Source of the DNA: Sycon ciliatum
Lineage: Eukaryota; Porifera; Calcarea; Leucosolenida; Sycettidae
Direction: 5' to 3'
Assembly: GCF_964019385.1 (NCBI RefSeq)
Contig: NC_088645.1
Coordinates: 24,049,233-24,113,232 of the forward strand
Length of the DNA: 64,000 bases
The notes under the pieces were generated by a model. The model saw only the letters and a program-made list of their open reading frames with translations, was not told the origin of the DNA and searched no databases. Of this stretch, positions 1-8,554 are shown in pieces; position 1 is the first letter of the stretch, and each line of letters opens with the position of its first letter. The position numbers and the translations under genes are program-made.

Positions 1-11
1 GGGGTTATGTA

Positions 12-116
12 CTCTTGGTACTAGTAGTACTACTACTAGTAGTACTAGTACTAGTACTACTACTAGTAGTAGTACCAGTACTAGTACTACTACTAGTACT
101 GGTACTAGTAGTAGGT
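12..116. repeat. ACT/AGT trinucleotide microsatellite
   Basis: Imperfect runs of TACTAG/TAGTAC units make this stretch nearly self-complementary, so it can fold back. No gene is visible in it. Confidence 0.9.
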
Positions 117-546
117 GCATTGTATACCGGTATTCATTATGTAGTGGATACACTGTCACTTTTTTCTTTTCTTTTTTAACAATAATAATAATAGCACATT
201 TCGCGTAGTAGAGCATAAAGAAATTCAGTGTTTTTTTTAACAATGCAACACAATAATTATTACGTAGTGGATGCACTGTATATGTAGAGTCACTGAAAGT
301 TTTTTTGTTTTTTTTTGCAGCATCATTGTAAAGGCTCTTTTACGGGCCTACAAAACACAGTTAAATTGTTTGCCATGGCGACGGAGGATTGGAAACCAAG
401 TCACATAATGATGTCACTGCAAGTGCGATGTGAGTGAATGGTTTTCTTACCTTCCACCTTCAATCCTGATCCTCTGTACTTACTGTCGCTAGCGTGAGCA
501 ACCGTCATCTCTTGTGGGACCATGCGAAGTGTCATGCTGCATAGCG
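117..546. other. no recognisable feature
   Basis: AT-rich sequence with short T-runs and AATAATAATA tracts. The short open frames have no recognisable domain. I see no gene, RNA or transposon end here. Confidence 0.5.
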
Positions 547-645
547 TCCAGCGGATAATGCTCCGAAAATGTTCGTATAATGCTAACCATAATGCTCCAA
601 AAACTACCGTATAATGCTGATTATAATGCTTCAGCAAGGGCTATA
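547..645 (+). repeat. cluster of TATAATGCT motifs
   Basis: Six copies of (T)ATAATGCT lie in about 100 bp at irregular 12-20 bp spacing. A second cluster lies at 5085-5175 in the same orientation. Such short repeated motifs can be subterminal transposase-binding sites, but no transposase is seen, so the role is unknown. Confidence 0.55.
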
Positions 646-917
646 ATGCTCTTGGTTTGGGACAGAAATGGAAGAAAGCCTGCACATTGTCAAACTTCTA
701 GGAAATTATGCATATCGTCGATCTGCCACTGAAGCTGCCACCTTATCTCTCACGAGCTCCCCCACTTCTTAGCACTATAAGACATGATTGCTTCTCCATT
801 GGCTGCTCCACACTCCAAATTTGGTGCAGGGTTGTGGCAGAATAGTCGGTGTATCAAATATTTCCCCTAATTATCCATGTAGGCCGGGAGAGTTGAAAAC
901 ATTATTGCGGGTAGTCC

Positions 918-965
918 CTATCTCTTAATTTATTTGCTGGCCAAAAATCCTAAATATAGGATTTG
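918..965 (+). repeat. left copy of a CTATCTCTTAATTT / AAATCCTA..TAGGATTT end-like motif
   Basis: CTATCTCTTAATTT is followed within 20 bp by a palindrome of AAATCCTA/TAGGATTT type. The same pair in inverse orientation occurs at 4581-4624. This fits the two ends of one inverted-repeat transposon later filled by PLEs. A further copy of the palindrome lies at 1290-1312. Confidence 0.5.
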
Positions 966-1395
966 AAAATGTGTGCCTTTTATGCCGTTGATATTGGTCA
1001 TCACGACCAATAATAACGGCATAATGGTTTTCATGGACGTTGTAAATATGTTTGAGGCATGAATGTTTACATTTTAGATTCATAGGGCGATAATATTTCT
1101 GATGAATACCTATTTTCAGCAATAATTGGAAATTTGAGCATAATTGTTCAGCTGCTGTCATGGAAAGGACTGAAGCAGTGAATGTGCAGAAGAACATTAC
1201 AGATGTGACAGGGGGTAGTCTCATGACGACATATCGCACATGCTGTCATGAAACTACCAGTTTTAAGGATAAAACAAGGTCCAGTAAAATCTCAAATCCT
1301 ATATATAGGATTCGAAAAATAGGGCAGAGGCCTTAGTAATATTGGGCAAGGAGATGAGCCTGAGTTGTTAGTATTTGAAAAATTATTATTAAATT
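966..1395. other. no gene recognised
   Basis: AT-rich sequence. It includes a second AAATCCTATATATAGGATT palindrome at 1290-1312. The open frames are short and match nothing I know. Confidence 0.5.
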
Positions 1396-1575
1396 TTGTC
1401 TCTTTCCCTCAAAACCAGTTAATATTTTATGACTTGGGGCTCCCCGCGTGCTAGTTTGTACGTGAAGTGTGTGGGTACAGTGAGGGCTGCGTCCCACCCG
1501 CCTGTGTGGATTCACAGGAAGTGTGAGTTACGAAGTCTGAAGAAAACGTTGAACGGTCTCTGCTTGGATGACGAC

Positions 1576-1647
1576 TACACCATAGCTCAGTGGTTAGAGC
1601 ATCGCTGGCTACAAGCGAGGGTCCCTGGTTCGAGTCCTGGTGGTGAC
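1576..1647 (+). repeat. tRNA-like sequence, unit 1
   Basis: The A box TAGCTCAGTGG and B box GGTTCGAGTCC match the RNA polymerase III consensus. The anticodon-type stem TCGCT/AGCGA pairs perfectly. The acceptor arm pairs at five of seven positions, the T stem has one T-T mismatch, and the position before the presumed anticodon is G instead of the nearly invariant U. I therefore call it tRNA-derived rather than a working tRNA. Inverted arms at 1533-1546 and 1656-1669 enclose it. Confidence 0.7.
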
Positions 1648-1856
1648 AGTCAATTTTTTCTTCAGACTTTTCCCGTTTGTCTCTTTCCCTCAAAACCAGT
1701 TAATATTTTATGACTTGGGGCTCCCCGCGTGCTAGTTTGTACGTGAAGTGTGTGGGTACAGTGAGGGCTGCGTCCCACCCGCCTGTGTGGATTCACAGGA
1801 AGTGTGAGTTACGAAGTCTGAAGAAAACGTTGAACGGTCTCTGCTTGGATGACGAC

Positions 1857-1928
1857 TACACCATAGCTCAGTGGTTAGAGCATCGCTGGCTACAAGCGAG
1901 GGTCCCTGGTTCGAGTCCTGGTGGTGAC
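1857..1928 (+). repeat. tRNA-like sequence, unit 2
   Basis: Identical in layout to the copy 281 bp upstream, with the same A and B boxes and the same acceptor mismatches. Confidence 0.7.
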
Positions 1929-2137
1929 AGTCAATTTTTTCTTCAGACTTTTCCCGTTTGTCTCTTTCCCTCAAAACCAGTTAATATTTTATGACTTGGG
2001 GCTCCCCGCGTGCTAGTTTGTACGTGAAGTGTGTGGGTACAGTGAGGGCTGCGTCCCACCCGCCTGTGTGGATTCACAGGAAGTGTGAGTTACGAAGTCT
2101 GAAGAAAACGTTGAACGGTCTCTGCTTGGATGACGAC

Positions 2138-2209
2138 TACACCATAGCTCAGTGGTTAGAGCATCGCTGGCTACAAGCGAGGGTCCCTGGTTCGAGTCCT
2201 GGTGGTGAC
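2138..2209 (+). repeat. tRNA-like sequence, unit 3
   Basis: Third copy in the tandem array, with the same A and B boxes and the same flanking inverted arms. Confidence 0.7.
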
Positions 2210-2376
2210 AGTCAATTTTTTCTTCAGACTTTTCCCGTTTGTCTCTTTCCCTCAAAACCAGTTAAAATTTTAAATAATAATAATTTAAACAATCGACGAG
2301 GAGACAATAGTCGTTAAATGGCAATAAATAAGATAAATTGTGCACTCATAACAACAGCAAAAATGAAGAAAGTCAA

Positions 2377-2414
2377 GTTCCATAACGTTTTCTTGTGACT
2401 GTCATCAGTGGAAC
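2377..2414 (-). ncRNA. hammerhead ribozyme motif (PLE-A1, left)
   Basis: On the minus strand the core CTGATGA is followed by 9 nt, then GAA, the palindrome AACGTT (stem III), A at the cleavage position, and TGGAAC. TGGAAC pairs fully with GTTCCA just before the core (stem I, 6 bp). The stem II segment CAGTCACAA pairs poorly. The palindromic stem III is typical of PLE-borne hammerheads thought to act as dimers. Confidence 0.7.
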
Positions 2415-2611
2415 GCCGTCACATAAAAATGTAATAACTAAAACACACACTTATATACATGTAGCTAATATGGTTTCAGGTAGAAATACAGCAGCTAACA
2501 AGTACAAAAAGCGAAGTTTGCACCTTTGCAATGTGTGAATATAGTGTATGTGAGAAAGGTAGTGGCAGATGAATGTGATACTGTGTGAATGAATGTAATG
2601 GTGCGTGTGTA

Positions 2612-2772
2612 TTACTTGAAGAGTGTGAGTGATACAACGTTTTCTTTCTGTTTACATAGCACAGGGTCACGAGTACGAATATACACAGCTTCCAACACCT
2701 GCAATTGCTTGAAGAAACGTGCGCAACGGATAACACTAAACCAGGAATCGTCAAACACCTTACGACATTCTG
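2612..2772 (-). pseudogene. PLE C-terminal endonuclease fragment
   Basis: The minus frame reads ...CRKVFDDSWFSVIRCAR, FFKQLQVLEAVYI, LCKQKENVVSLTLFK, stop. This is the conserved C-terminal block shared by all PLE families here: C, YSD/FDD, FSVL, LEA.YIR, LC.QK. I read it as the distal half of the GIY-YIG nuclease, including the conserved glutamate of LEA. Reverse transcriptase and the GIY half are missing, so the copy is a 5'-truncated remnant. Confidence 0.75.
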
Positions 2773-2779
2773 ACATTCC

Positions 2780-2895
2780 GTTGCGCACGTTTCTTCAAGC
2801 AATTGCAGGTGTTGGAAGCTGTGTATATTCGTACTCGTGACCCTGTGCTATGTAAACAGAAAGAAAACGTTGTATCACTCACACTCTTCAAGTAA
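2780..2895 (+). pseudogene. PLE C-terminal endonuclease fragment
   Basis: About 38 codons read RCARFFKQLQVLEAVYI, ...LCKQKENVVSLTLFK, stop at 2893-2895. It is the same as the minus-strand copy but shorter, and carries only the end of the nuclease domain. Confidence 0.7.
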
Positions 2896-3092
2896 TACAC
2901 ACGCACCATTACATTCATTCACACAGTATCACATTCATCTGCCACTACCTTTCTCACATACACTATATTCACACATTGCAAAGGTGCAAACTTCGCTTTT
3001 TGTACTTGTTAGCTGCTGTATTTCTACCTGAAACAATATTAGCTACATGTATATAAGTGTGTGTTTTAGTTATTACATTTTTATGTGACGGC

Positions 3093-3130
3093 GTTCCACT
3101 GATGACAGTCACAAGAAAACGTTATGGAAC
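3093..3130 (+). ncRNA. hammerhead ribozyme motif (PLE-A1, right)
   Basis: Stem I GTTCCA/TGGAAC is perfect. Core CTGATGA is at 3099-3105, GAA at 3115-3117, palindromic stem III AACGTT at 3118-3123, and the predicted cleavage is after A3124. The stem II segment is weak. It lies about 200 bp downstream of the PLE stop codon. Confidence 0.75.
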
Positions 3131-3278
3131 TTGACTTTCTTCATTTTTGCTGTTGTTATGAGTGCACAATTTATCTTATTTATTGCCATTTTAATAATAT
3201 TAGTGCAATTAGGAGTATAATAGATGCAGACATGGCCAGACAACAACGAGTTCATGGAATTTTTAAGGATTTTTATGT

Positions 3279-3318
3279 TATTCAAAATCGATTTTCGTGT
3301 TCCGCTCATCAGTGAATA
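3279..3318 (-). ncRNA. hammerhead ribozyme motif (PLE-B)
   Basis: Minus strand: stem I TATTCA/TGAATA (6 bp), core CTGATGA, stem II GCGGAACAC (G-C pairs with one mismatch), GAA, palindromic stem III AATCGATT, and T at the cleavage position. Confidence 0.75.
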
Positions 3319-3609
3319 GTATCGGAACTGAGGGTACTGTGTACAAAAATAGAACATTTTATAACAGCTTCCTCTGAGACAAAAATGCGATAATACTCAT
3401 AAAAAGGACACACTTCAGGCTCATTACAAACATCTTGAAAGTTTTCTTTTTATAACAGCATAATTAATTAAAAGTGTGAACAACAAAGGAAGTGCTACAG
3501 CATTACATAATAGGTGTCAAACATAGTGCTAACGTATATAACTGAGTGCAGCCACAAAGCAAGAGGTGATACAGTGCAACATGACACAACATTTACATCT
3601 GATGACCAG

Positions 3610-4440
3610 CTACGAGAACAACTTTAGCGCGACTACGTGCTTCTTTTGTTTACAAAGAACAGGATTATGCACACGAATACATACAGCTTCCAGAACCTTC
3701 AACTGCTTAACATAACTTGCACGGCACAAAACAGAAAAGTGAGAATCATCGTACACACTAGGACAATCTGGACGTGATAACAAGTGACAAAATACAGCTG
3801 ACTTTTTGCTCACGTCGCTCTCTTCCGTCTCATCCCGCTCCTTTCCTTCGATCTCCTCCGCCCTATCCTCGTCCTCCGTCTCATCTTCATCATCATCGTC
3901 CTCATCACCACCATCATCATCATCAGTCACTTCCTCATCATCCGTTTGATGCTCAGTCTCACTGCACTCCTTATCAGCCTCCAACATGGCTCCATCATCT
4001 CCACCAGCATCACAAGTCGTTTGACCGCTGCTCCGCGTCACCGTTACTGGGTTCTCTGCAACTGCACACCCATTTCCATTGTCCATTTTGCGTGGGCCAA
4101 GTCCATTCCGTGCATAAATTTCAAGTGAATAGTTTGCTGTGCTTCTTCTGGGTCTATGGGTGAGGATATTGGTTTCATTTTGGTTTGTCGATGATCTCCC
4201 TCTCTGTCCAGACACAATCGGCACCGTGGATCCCAGCACCGGGGGGACCACCGTCTCGGTAGTCACCAAAGGTAAAGGGGGTGGCTCAGGTGGAGGCAGG
4301 GGCAACTGCCGAGGTGAAGGTTCAGTGTCTCTCGGTGGCCCCTCCTCCATTCCAGGACGATGATGTTGTGCTAGAGTAGGCTCCGCTGCCGTTTGCAGTG
4401 GGTCGAGAAGTGGTGGCCAGGTCAATGATGGCAAACCCAC
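3610..4440 (-). pseudogene. PLE family B protein, linker plus C-terminal nuclease half
   Basis: A 276-codon open frame without reverse transcriptase. It begins with a proline-rich stretch, then carries the motif RPRRSTANY (about residue 97), which is also found in families E and F, then a strongly acidic segment (runs of D and E, about residues 160-210). It ends with the conserved block KKSAVFCHLLS...VYDD...FSVLCRA...LEAVCIR...LCKQKKHVV. Known PLE proteins join a reverse transcriptase to a GIY-YIG endonuclease; this is the part after the GIY half. The intact long frame suggests a fairly young copy, but the 5' truncation means it cannot encode a working polyprotein. Confidence 0.75.
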
Positions 4441-4580
4441 CCCAGCCCCAATAATAATTTATTATTATTTTTAATTATCTTATTCAACTCACGATATCTA
4501 CTAAGACCTAGCAAGGAAGAATTGGTCACATACTTTTTGCTATTCTCATGCCACACCCATTTTGAGTTGAAAAATATGAC

Positions 4581-4624
4581 CAAAATCCTATATATAGGAT
4601 TTAGCAAATTAAGAGATAGATGCT
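4581..4624 (-). repeat. right copy of the end-like motif
   Basis: The palindrome AAATCCTATATATAGGATT is followed by AAATTAAGAGATAG. This is the inverse of the arrangement at 918-965. Confidence 0.5.
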
Positions 4625-4800
4625 ATCGCCAGAGCCTATGGCACAACGAGAAAACTCCTCTCCGTCTGTTTGATATTCACTTCGCATACGTCTCCTCCAC
4701 AGCTCTCCACTAATCTAAAAACCTCGTAAACCATTATTTTGACATTTCTCCGGATTTGTGTAACTGCCTCGGTGGGGCATGCTACATGCATGGCTTGTAT

Positions 4801-4882
4801 ACATGTAAATTTTATTTGACCACATCGCTACAATCATAACGTCTTTATGTAGCAATGTGGTCAGGTAAAATGTACATTGTAC
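4801..4882. repeat. imperfect inverted repeat
   Basis: CATGTAAATTTTATTTGACC near the start pairs with the segment GGTCAGGTAAAATGTACAT at the end. It is probably a small foldback remnant. Confidence 0.5.
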
Positions 4883-4957
4883 ATGTATGTCTTATGTAGC
4901 ATTAGTGCCAAAGGTGTTACGTGTCTACACAATCACAAAGTTATGTGTCACACAATG

Positions 4958-5015
4958 CATAAGGTTGCACCAAGAGTACATAAACCGGTTTATGTACTCT
5001 TGGTGCAACCTTATG
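4958..5015. repeat. perfect 58-bp palindrome without spacer
   Basis: The two 29-nt arms are exact reverse complements and meet at the centre in CC|GG (ACCGGT). Part of the arm (TATGTACTCTTGGT) also occurs at the very start of the window (6-19). Confidence 0.95.
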
Positions 5016-5084
5016 ACCATGACTGTAGCCGATTGTTACGAAAAACCTGGGATTTCCCGGTATTATCCACTATGAAACTCGTTA

Positions 5085-5175
5085 TGCCGCTCAAACCGTA
5101 TAATGCTCGTTTTGTTCCTTTCTAATGCTCCATAATGCTCTGATGCTCGGATTGTCTTATAATGCCGAATATTAT
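5085..5175 (+). repeat. second TATAATGC motif cluster
   Basis: About six variants of TATAATGC(T/C) lie in 90 bp, in the same orientation as the cluster at 547-645. Confidence 0.55.
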
Positions 5176-5556
5176 GCCGGCATTATTGATGTCTTCCACA
5201 GGAGACACCTCCAAGCTATAATCGGTATCCGCCACCCGGACCACATCTCTAACGAGAACTTGTATGCAAGGACAGGTGCCAAGCGGAGCCAACGTCAGAG
5301 ACGATCCAGCGCAGACGCAGAAGGATGCTGGGTCATGTGTTGCGCATGCCAGAAGACACCCCCGCAAGCAAAAGCCATGTCCTGCTACTTTGCTGCGGAC
5401 GCCACCGCGCTGTGTGGAAGGCCAAAGACAATGCTGCCAACAGTATCAATCAAGGACACTGCTCAAGCTGGCGTCATGATGCAGTCCGCCAATAACCTGC
5501 GTCAGTCCAGATGTCTCGCAATGGATAAGATCAAATGGAAAGGACTATTTCCGTAA
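5176..5556 (+). pseudogene. LINE reverse-transcriptase C-terminal fragment
   Basis: Frames read RHLQAIIGIRHPDHISNENLY..., then RRRRMLGHVLRMPEDTP, then a frameshift into GRPKTMLPTVSIKD...CLAMDKIKWKGL. This is the usual tail of a non-LTR retrotransposon ORF2, after the polymerase (LGHVLRM ... GRPK ... DR..W). At least one frameshift breaks it. I see no endonuclease or catalytic reverse-transcriptase motifs upstream. Confidence 0.7.
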
Positions 5557-5756
5557 CACATACCTACCCTATTTACCGCGGTGCTCAACGTGATACAGAA
5601 GCGGAACAGGCATACAATTTTCATTGTTATGTCTTATTACGCGCAATGTATTATTATTATTATGTCTCCTTTATTCACTTCTTTCGAAGGCGACAAGCCA
5701 GACCCACCAGGAAATATTTCCATGGGTGGGACAGCAAAAAGAAAGTGAAAAAGTAA

Positions 5757-5905
5757 AAAAGCTAAAAACCAAAGGGACAAGAAATAGGGGGAGGAAGAGG
5801 AAGAAAGGAAAGAAACTCAATCCGAACTCCAACATCAAAACAATAATAAAGAATTTGCAGCGACAGGCAAAGTACATCAACCTATGAAGGGAGTAACAAA
5901 GGAAA
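5757..5905 (+). repeat. direct repeat, copy 1
   Basis: About 145 bp, from AAGCTAAAAACCAAAGGGAC through the ATCAACCTATGAAGGGAG segment. It is repeated with few changes at 6293-6446. The two copies flank the reverse-transcriptase fragment at 6052-6246. Confidence 0.75.
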
Positions 5906-6051
5906 TATCTTTATCAGTCGTTATTCAAGTCTCTTGGCTATTGAACATGAAAACGCAGCAGATGTGCATCTACATGCTAAACGTAGTGTGCAACGGACCT
6001 TAGGGCGCGCTCACACTGCGACCAAAACCATCGTCCAAGTCGCATGGCAGA

Positions 6052-6246
6052 GAGAATCCCGACATTATTCCACCCCAGCAATTTGCATACAGACGATATC
6101 ACTCGTGTGAGGAGGCCCTGGCTGTTGCAATTGATAGCTGGATGAAAGATTTGGATAATGGGAAGGTTGTTGGCGTAGTGCTCGCTGATGTCAGGAAAGC
6201 GTTTGACAGCGTCAATCACCAGTTGCTGTTGAATGAGTTATTTGTG
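6052..6246 (+). pseudogene. LINE reverse-transcriptase fragment (motif A region)
   Basis: The frame starting at 6058 reads PDIIPPQQFAYRRYHSCEEA, ALAVAIDSWMKDL, then GVVLADVRKAFDSVNHQLLL. The block ADVRKAFDSVNH is reverse-transcriptase motif A with its catalytic aspartate. Only about 60 codons remain, lying between direct repeats, so this is a small remnant. Confidence 0.75.
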
Positions 6247-6292
6247 AAAAAAACAAAAACAAAAATAAATAAAAATAAATAAATAAATAAAA

Positions 6293-6446
6293 CCTAAAAA
6301 CCAAAGGGACAAGAAATAGTTGAAGGAAGAGGAAGAAAGGAAAGAAACTCAATCCGAACTTCAACATCAAAACAATAATAAAGAATTTGCAGCGACAGGC
6401 AAAATACATCAACCAATGAAGGGAGTAGTAACAAAGGAAATATCAG
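6293..6446 (+). repeat. direct repeat, copy 2
   Basis: Second copy of the 5757-5905 repeat, with small insertions (GTTGAAGG for GGGGG). Confidence 0.75.
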
Positions 6447-6519
6447 TCTTTATCAGTCGTTATTATTATTATTATTATTCAAACAGTAGTTTGGAGGCGG
6501 TGGGAAAAACAGTTTCGTA

Positions 6520-6838
6520 ATACGTATTCGCATGCAACGACGCAAATCCACACAATTCAGTAGACACTTTTTTATCAAACGTTTTCTTTCCCTTCTCTTC
6601 AGGATAGTACAGGGAATGTTGGAAATTAGAAAAAACACATAACTATATAGATAATGAAAGAAAGAAAAAGTCAACACTTCAACATAGGTGTTAAAATGAT
6701 TTTAAAAAGTGTTAAAACTCAAAAACAAACAGCTGCAAGTTGTAGACAAACACGTTGAACACATCAGGGAACACTTGTCACACTTTCACGAGGTGTGACA
6801 CCAAACAACTGCAACGATAACACATTCTCCTTCTGTAA
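6520..6838 (-). mobile_element. PLE family C, 5'-truncated copy (left half of inverted pair)
   Basis: Minus-strand 3' end of a PLE: the last about 20 codons, the 3' UTR and a hammerhead. ATT microsatellite lies outside it at 6460-6480. It faces the plus copy head to head at about 6839. Confidence 0.75.
6572..6607 (-). ncRNA. hammerhead ribozyme motif (PLE-C, left)
   Basis: Minus strand: core CTGAAGA, 9-nt stem II segment GAAGGGAAA (weak pairing), GAA, palindrome AACGTT, T at the cleavage site. Stem I (CTATC against GATAA) keeps four of the five pairs present in the plus copy. Confidence 0.6.
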
Positions 6839-6844
6839 AGTGCC

Positions 6845-7198
6845 ATGAAATCAACAAAAACGGACATGAAATCAACGGACGTTGGAGGTGTGGACCGGAG
6901 CAACCAACCATACAAGCCCAACGGAAGAGAACAACGGCAGGCGTCGAAGGTGACAGAGCTAAGTGATCGGACATCGTCCATCAAGCGTCATTTGTCGGGC
7001 AGTGCTAGTTGTCGTAAGTTGTATAGTGATGATATCTTTTCGATTTTGACTCGTGGAAGGTCTAAGTTACATCTTGCTGTGTTAGAAGCTCTGTATATTC
7101 GTAAACTAGATCCAGAACTATGTGTACAGAAGGAGAATGTGTTATCGTTGCAGTTGTTTGGTGTCACACCTCGTGAAAGTGTGACAAGTGTTCCCTGA
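6845..7198 (+). pseudogene. PLE family C protein, C-terminal nuclease half
   Basis: 117 codons. After a short linker it reads TSSIKRHLSGSASCRKLYSD, FSILTRGR, LAVLEALYIRKLDPELC, QKENVLSLQLFGVTP, stop. This is the family's distal GIY-YIG block and is closest to family D. The reverse transcriptase is absent, so this is a 5'-truncated remnant; the first methionine is probably fortuitous. Confidence 0.75.
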
Positions 7199-7350
7199 TG
7201 TGTTCAACGTGTTTGTCTACAACTTGCAGCTGTTTGTTTTTGAGTTTTAACACTTTAATCATTTTAACACCTATGTTGAAGTGTTGACTTTTTCTTTCTT
7301 TCATTATCTATATAGTTATGTGTTTTTTCTAATTTCCAACATTCCCTGTA

Positions 7351-7386
7351 CTATCCTGAAGAGAAGGGAAAGAAAACGTTTGATAG
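7351..7386 (+). ncRNA. hammerhead ribozyme motif (PLE-C, right)
   Basis: Stem I CTATC/GATAG is perfect. Core CTGAAGA is at 7356-7362, GAA at 7372-7374, palindromic AACGTT at 7375-7380, T at the cleavage site. The stem II segment GAAGGGAAA does not pair well. It lies about 155 bp after the stop. Confidence 0.65.
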
Positions 7387-7533
7387 AAAAAGTGTCTACT
7401 GAATTGTGTGGATTTGCGTCGTTGCATGCGAATACGTATTATTATTATTATTATTTTAATAACGAAGGTACGTGTTGGGTCGTAAGTATCCACGCAAACA
7501 CACATCCAGTCAAAATAAGGCACTTGTCAAAGT

Positions 7534-7567
7534 ATCCGAACGTTTTCGGTCCCTTCTCATCAAGGAT
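7534..7567 (-). ncRNA. hammerhead-like motif with C3-to-T change (PLE-D1, left)
   Basis: Stem I ATCC/GGAT, core TTGATGA (consensus CTGATGA), GAA, palindrome AACGTT, C at the cleavage site. The change at the first core base is expected to impair cleavage. The same variant occurs in all three family D copies. Confidence 0.55.
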
Positions 7568-7721
7568 TATACAGGGAATGGCTCAAGTTGGAAAGACTAA
7601 AACTTATGTAGCGTAAAGATATGAGATAACAACACTCGTGACAAGGTGGAAAAAGTATCAAGTTCAGCACGACACAAAACTCGAAGGAAATAATAATAGC
7701 GATAAGAACATAGTGAGCAAA

Positions 7722-8551
7722 TTAAGTTACATTGTTAACACCTCGACGAGGAGTAACACCAAACAAATGTAGCGACAACACATTTTCTTTCTGTACGCAA
7801 AGTTCAGGATCTAACTTACGGATATACAAAGCTTCTAACACAGCCAGATGCAACGCACATCTACCACGTGACAATATTGAGAACACATTATCACTGTACA
7901 ACTCACGACAATTGGTACGGGCTGACAGATGTTGCTTGATGGACGAAGTGCGATTCTTAGCTCCGTTGGGTGTAGTCTCCTCCAATGTCCCGTCATCTCG
8001 CCTCTTCGCGGCATCACCACTATCCGTCTCTTTGCTTTTCCGCGGCCTTCCACGTTTTCTGACACTAGCCGTTGTGTGCGCGATGCCCAGTGTCCTTTCA
8101 GCTACGTCTCCTCCATTGCGGATTTCTATTGATCTTCTTACTCCAACTTGTCCGGTGTTCGATATTGAGGTTCGTTTTCGCGGTCTACCACGTTTTCGAA
8201 TATTGACTGTTGTTCTCATTTCCGTTGTCGTTGTACGTGCGTCCTCACCAGTCCGTATTTTTACTTGGCTTCGCGTAACCCTTCCCGACGCAGACAGATC
8301 CTTTGTCAATTTCGGTGGTTTACGTGTCGGTCTTTCACCATCTTTCACGCTGTTCTCAGCTGGACCCTGCGCTATACACGCGGAGGAGGACGGGCATGCA
8401 GTGATATCTTCACAGGAAGAGGAAGATCCACCGATGGACTGGACAGCACATTTTGGAGGACGACCACGGCGAGGACGACACTCACGCGCATCAAGCGGAA
8501 CAAAACTTAACGGCACATGTTGACGAATGCGCGCGCCCAGGTGCTGAAGGG
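7722..8551 (-). pseudogene. PLE family D protein, GIY half onward
   Basis: About 276 codons in one open frame. The order is LQHLGARIRQH (end of the GIY-YIG first half), a linker with three AT-hook cores (RRGRPPK, KRGRPRK, KRGRPRK), then SSIKQHLSARTNCRELYSD, FSILSRGR, LAVLEALYIRKLDPELC, QKENVLSL, stop. AT-hooks bind the minor groove of AT-rich DNA (family knowledge); a role in target choice is inference. The reverse transcriptase and the YVG part of the GIY motif are cut off at the inverted junction. Confidence 0.75.
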
Positions 8552-8554
8552 TTC

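Larger units (their letters stand above)
1396..2265 (+). repeat. three tandem 281-bp units with tRNA-like cassettes
   Basis: Near-identical units start at 1396, 1677 and 1958, and a partial fourth (about 27 bp) starts at 2239. Each unit holds a direct TTTCCCTCAAAACCAGTTAA segment, a 14-nt inverted repeat (AAGTCTGAAGAAAA / TTTTCTTCAGACTT) and, between its arms, a 72-nt tRNA-like sequence. The open frames through the units (94 aa plus, 80 aa minus) repeat with the DNA and look non-coding. A truncated unit at 38034-38146 shows that the family is dispersed. The array ends where PLE family A begins. Confidence 0.9.
2289..2774 (-). mobile_element. Penelope-like element family A, 5'-truncated copy (left half of inverted pair)
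   Basis: In minus orientation this holds the last part of a PLE ORF, a 3' UTR, a hammerhead ribozyme and the terminal motif TCGACGAGGAGACAATAG (seen on plus at 2292). The adjacent plus-strand copy is its mirror image. AAT microsatellite abuts the outer end. Confidence 0.8.
2775..3195 (+). mobile_element. PLE family A, 5'-truncated copy (right half of inverted pair)
   Basis: Mirror of the left copy. The two face each other at their 5' truncation points with their 3' ends outward. The right copy is truncated about 40 bp further into the coding region and stops before the CGTCGA terminal motif. Confidence 0.8.
3196..4440 (-). mobile_element. PLE family B, 5'-truncated copy
   Basis: A minus-strand PLE remnant with a 276-codon C-terminal ORF, a 3' UTR and a hammerhead about 290 bp after the stop. 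No head-to-head partner is seen; its 5' side stops at AT-rich sequence near 4450. Its protein is closest to family F at 49.2 kb (both end ...KQKKHVVALKLFS). Confidence 0.75.
6839..7445 (+). mobile_element. PLE family C, 5'-truncated copy (right half)
   Basis: Mirror of 6520-6838 with more coding sequence. It ends in an ATT microsatellite (7438-7455), where family D starts. Confidence 0.8.
7446..8552 (-). mobile_element. PLE family D, copy 1 minus (5'-truncated)
   Basis: Left member of a head-to-head pair. It carries the GIY half onward, the linker, the nuclease end, the 3' UTR and a hammerhead-like core. The junction with the plus copy is near 8552. Confidence 0.8.

Noticed and set aside
1576-2209. 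Functional tRNA genes
   Set aside because: Acceptor mismatches, a T-stem mismatch and G in place of invariant U33 make them tRNA-derived repeats instead.
1429-2317. Repeated 94-108 aa open frames in the 281-bp array
   Set aside because: They recur with the DNA repeat, run through tRNA-like sequence and have no domain; antisense frames of 80 aa are just as open.
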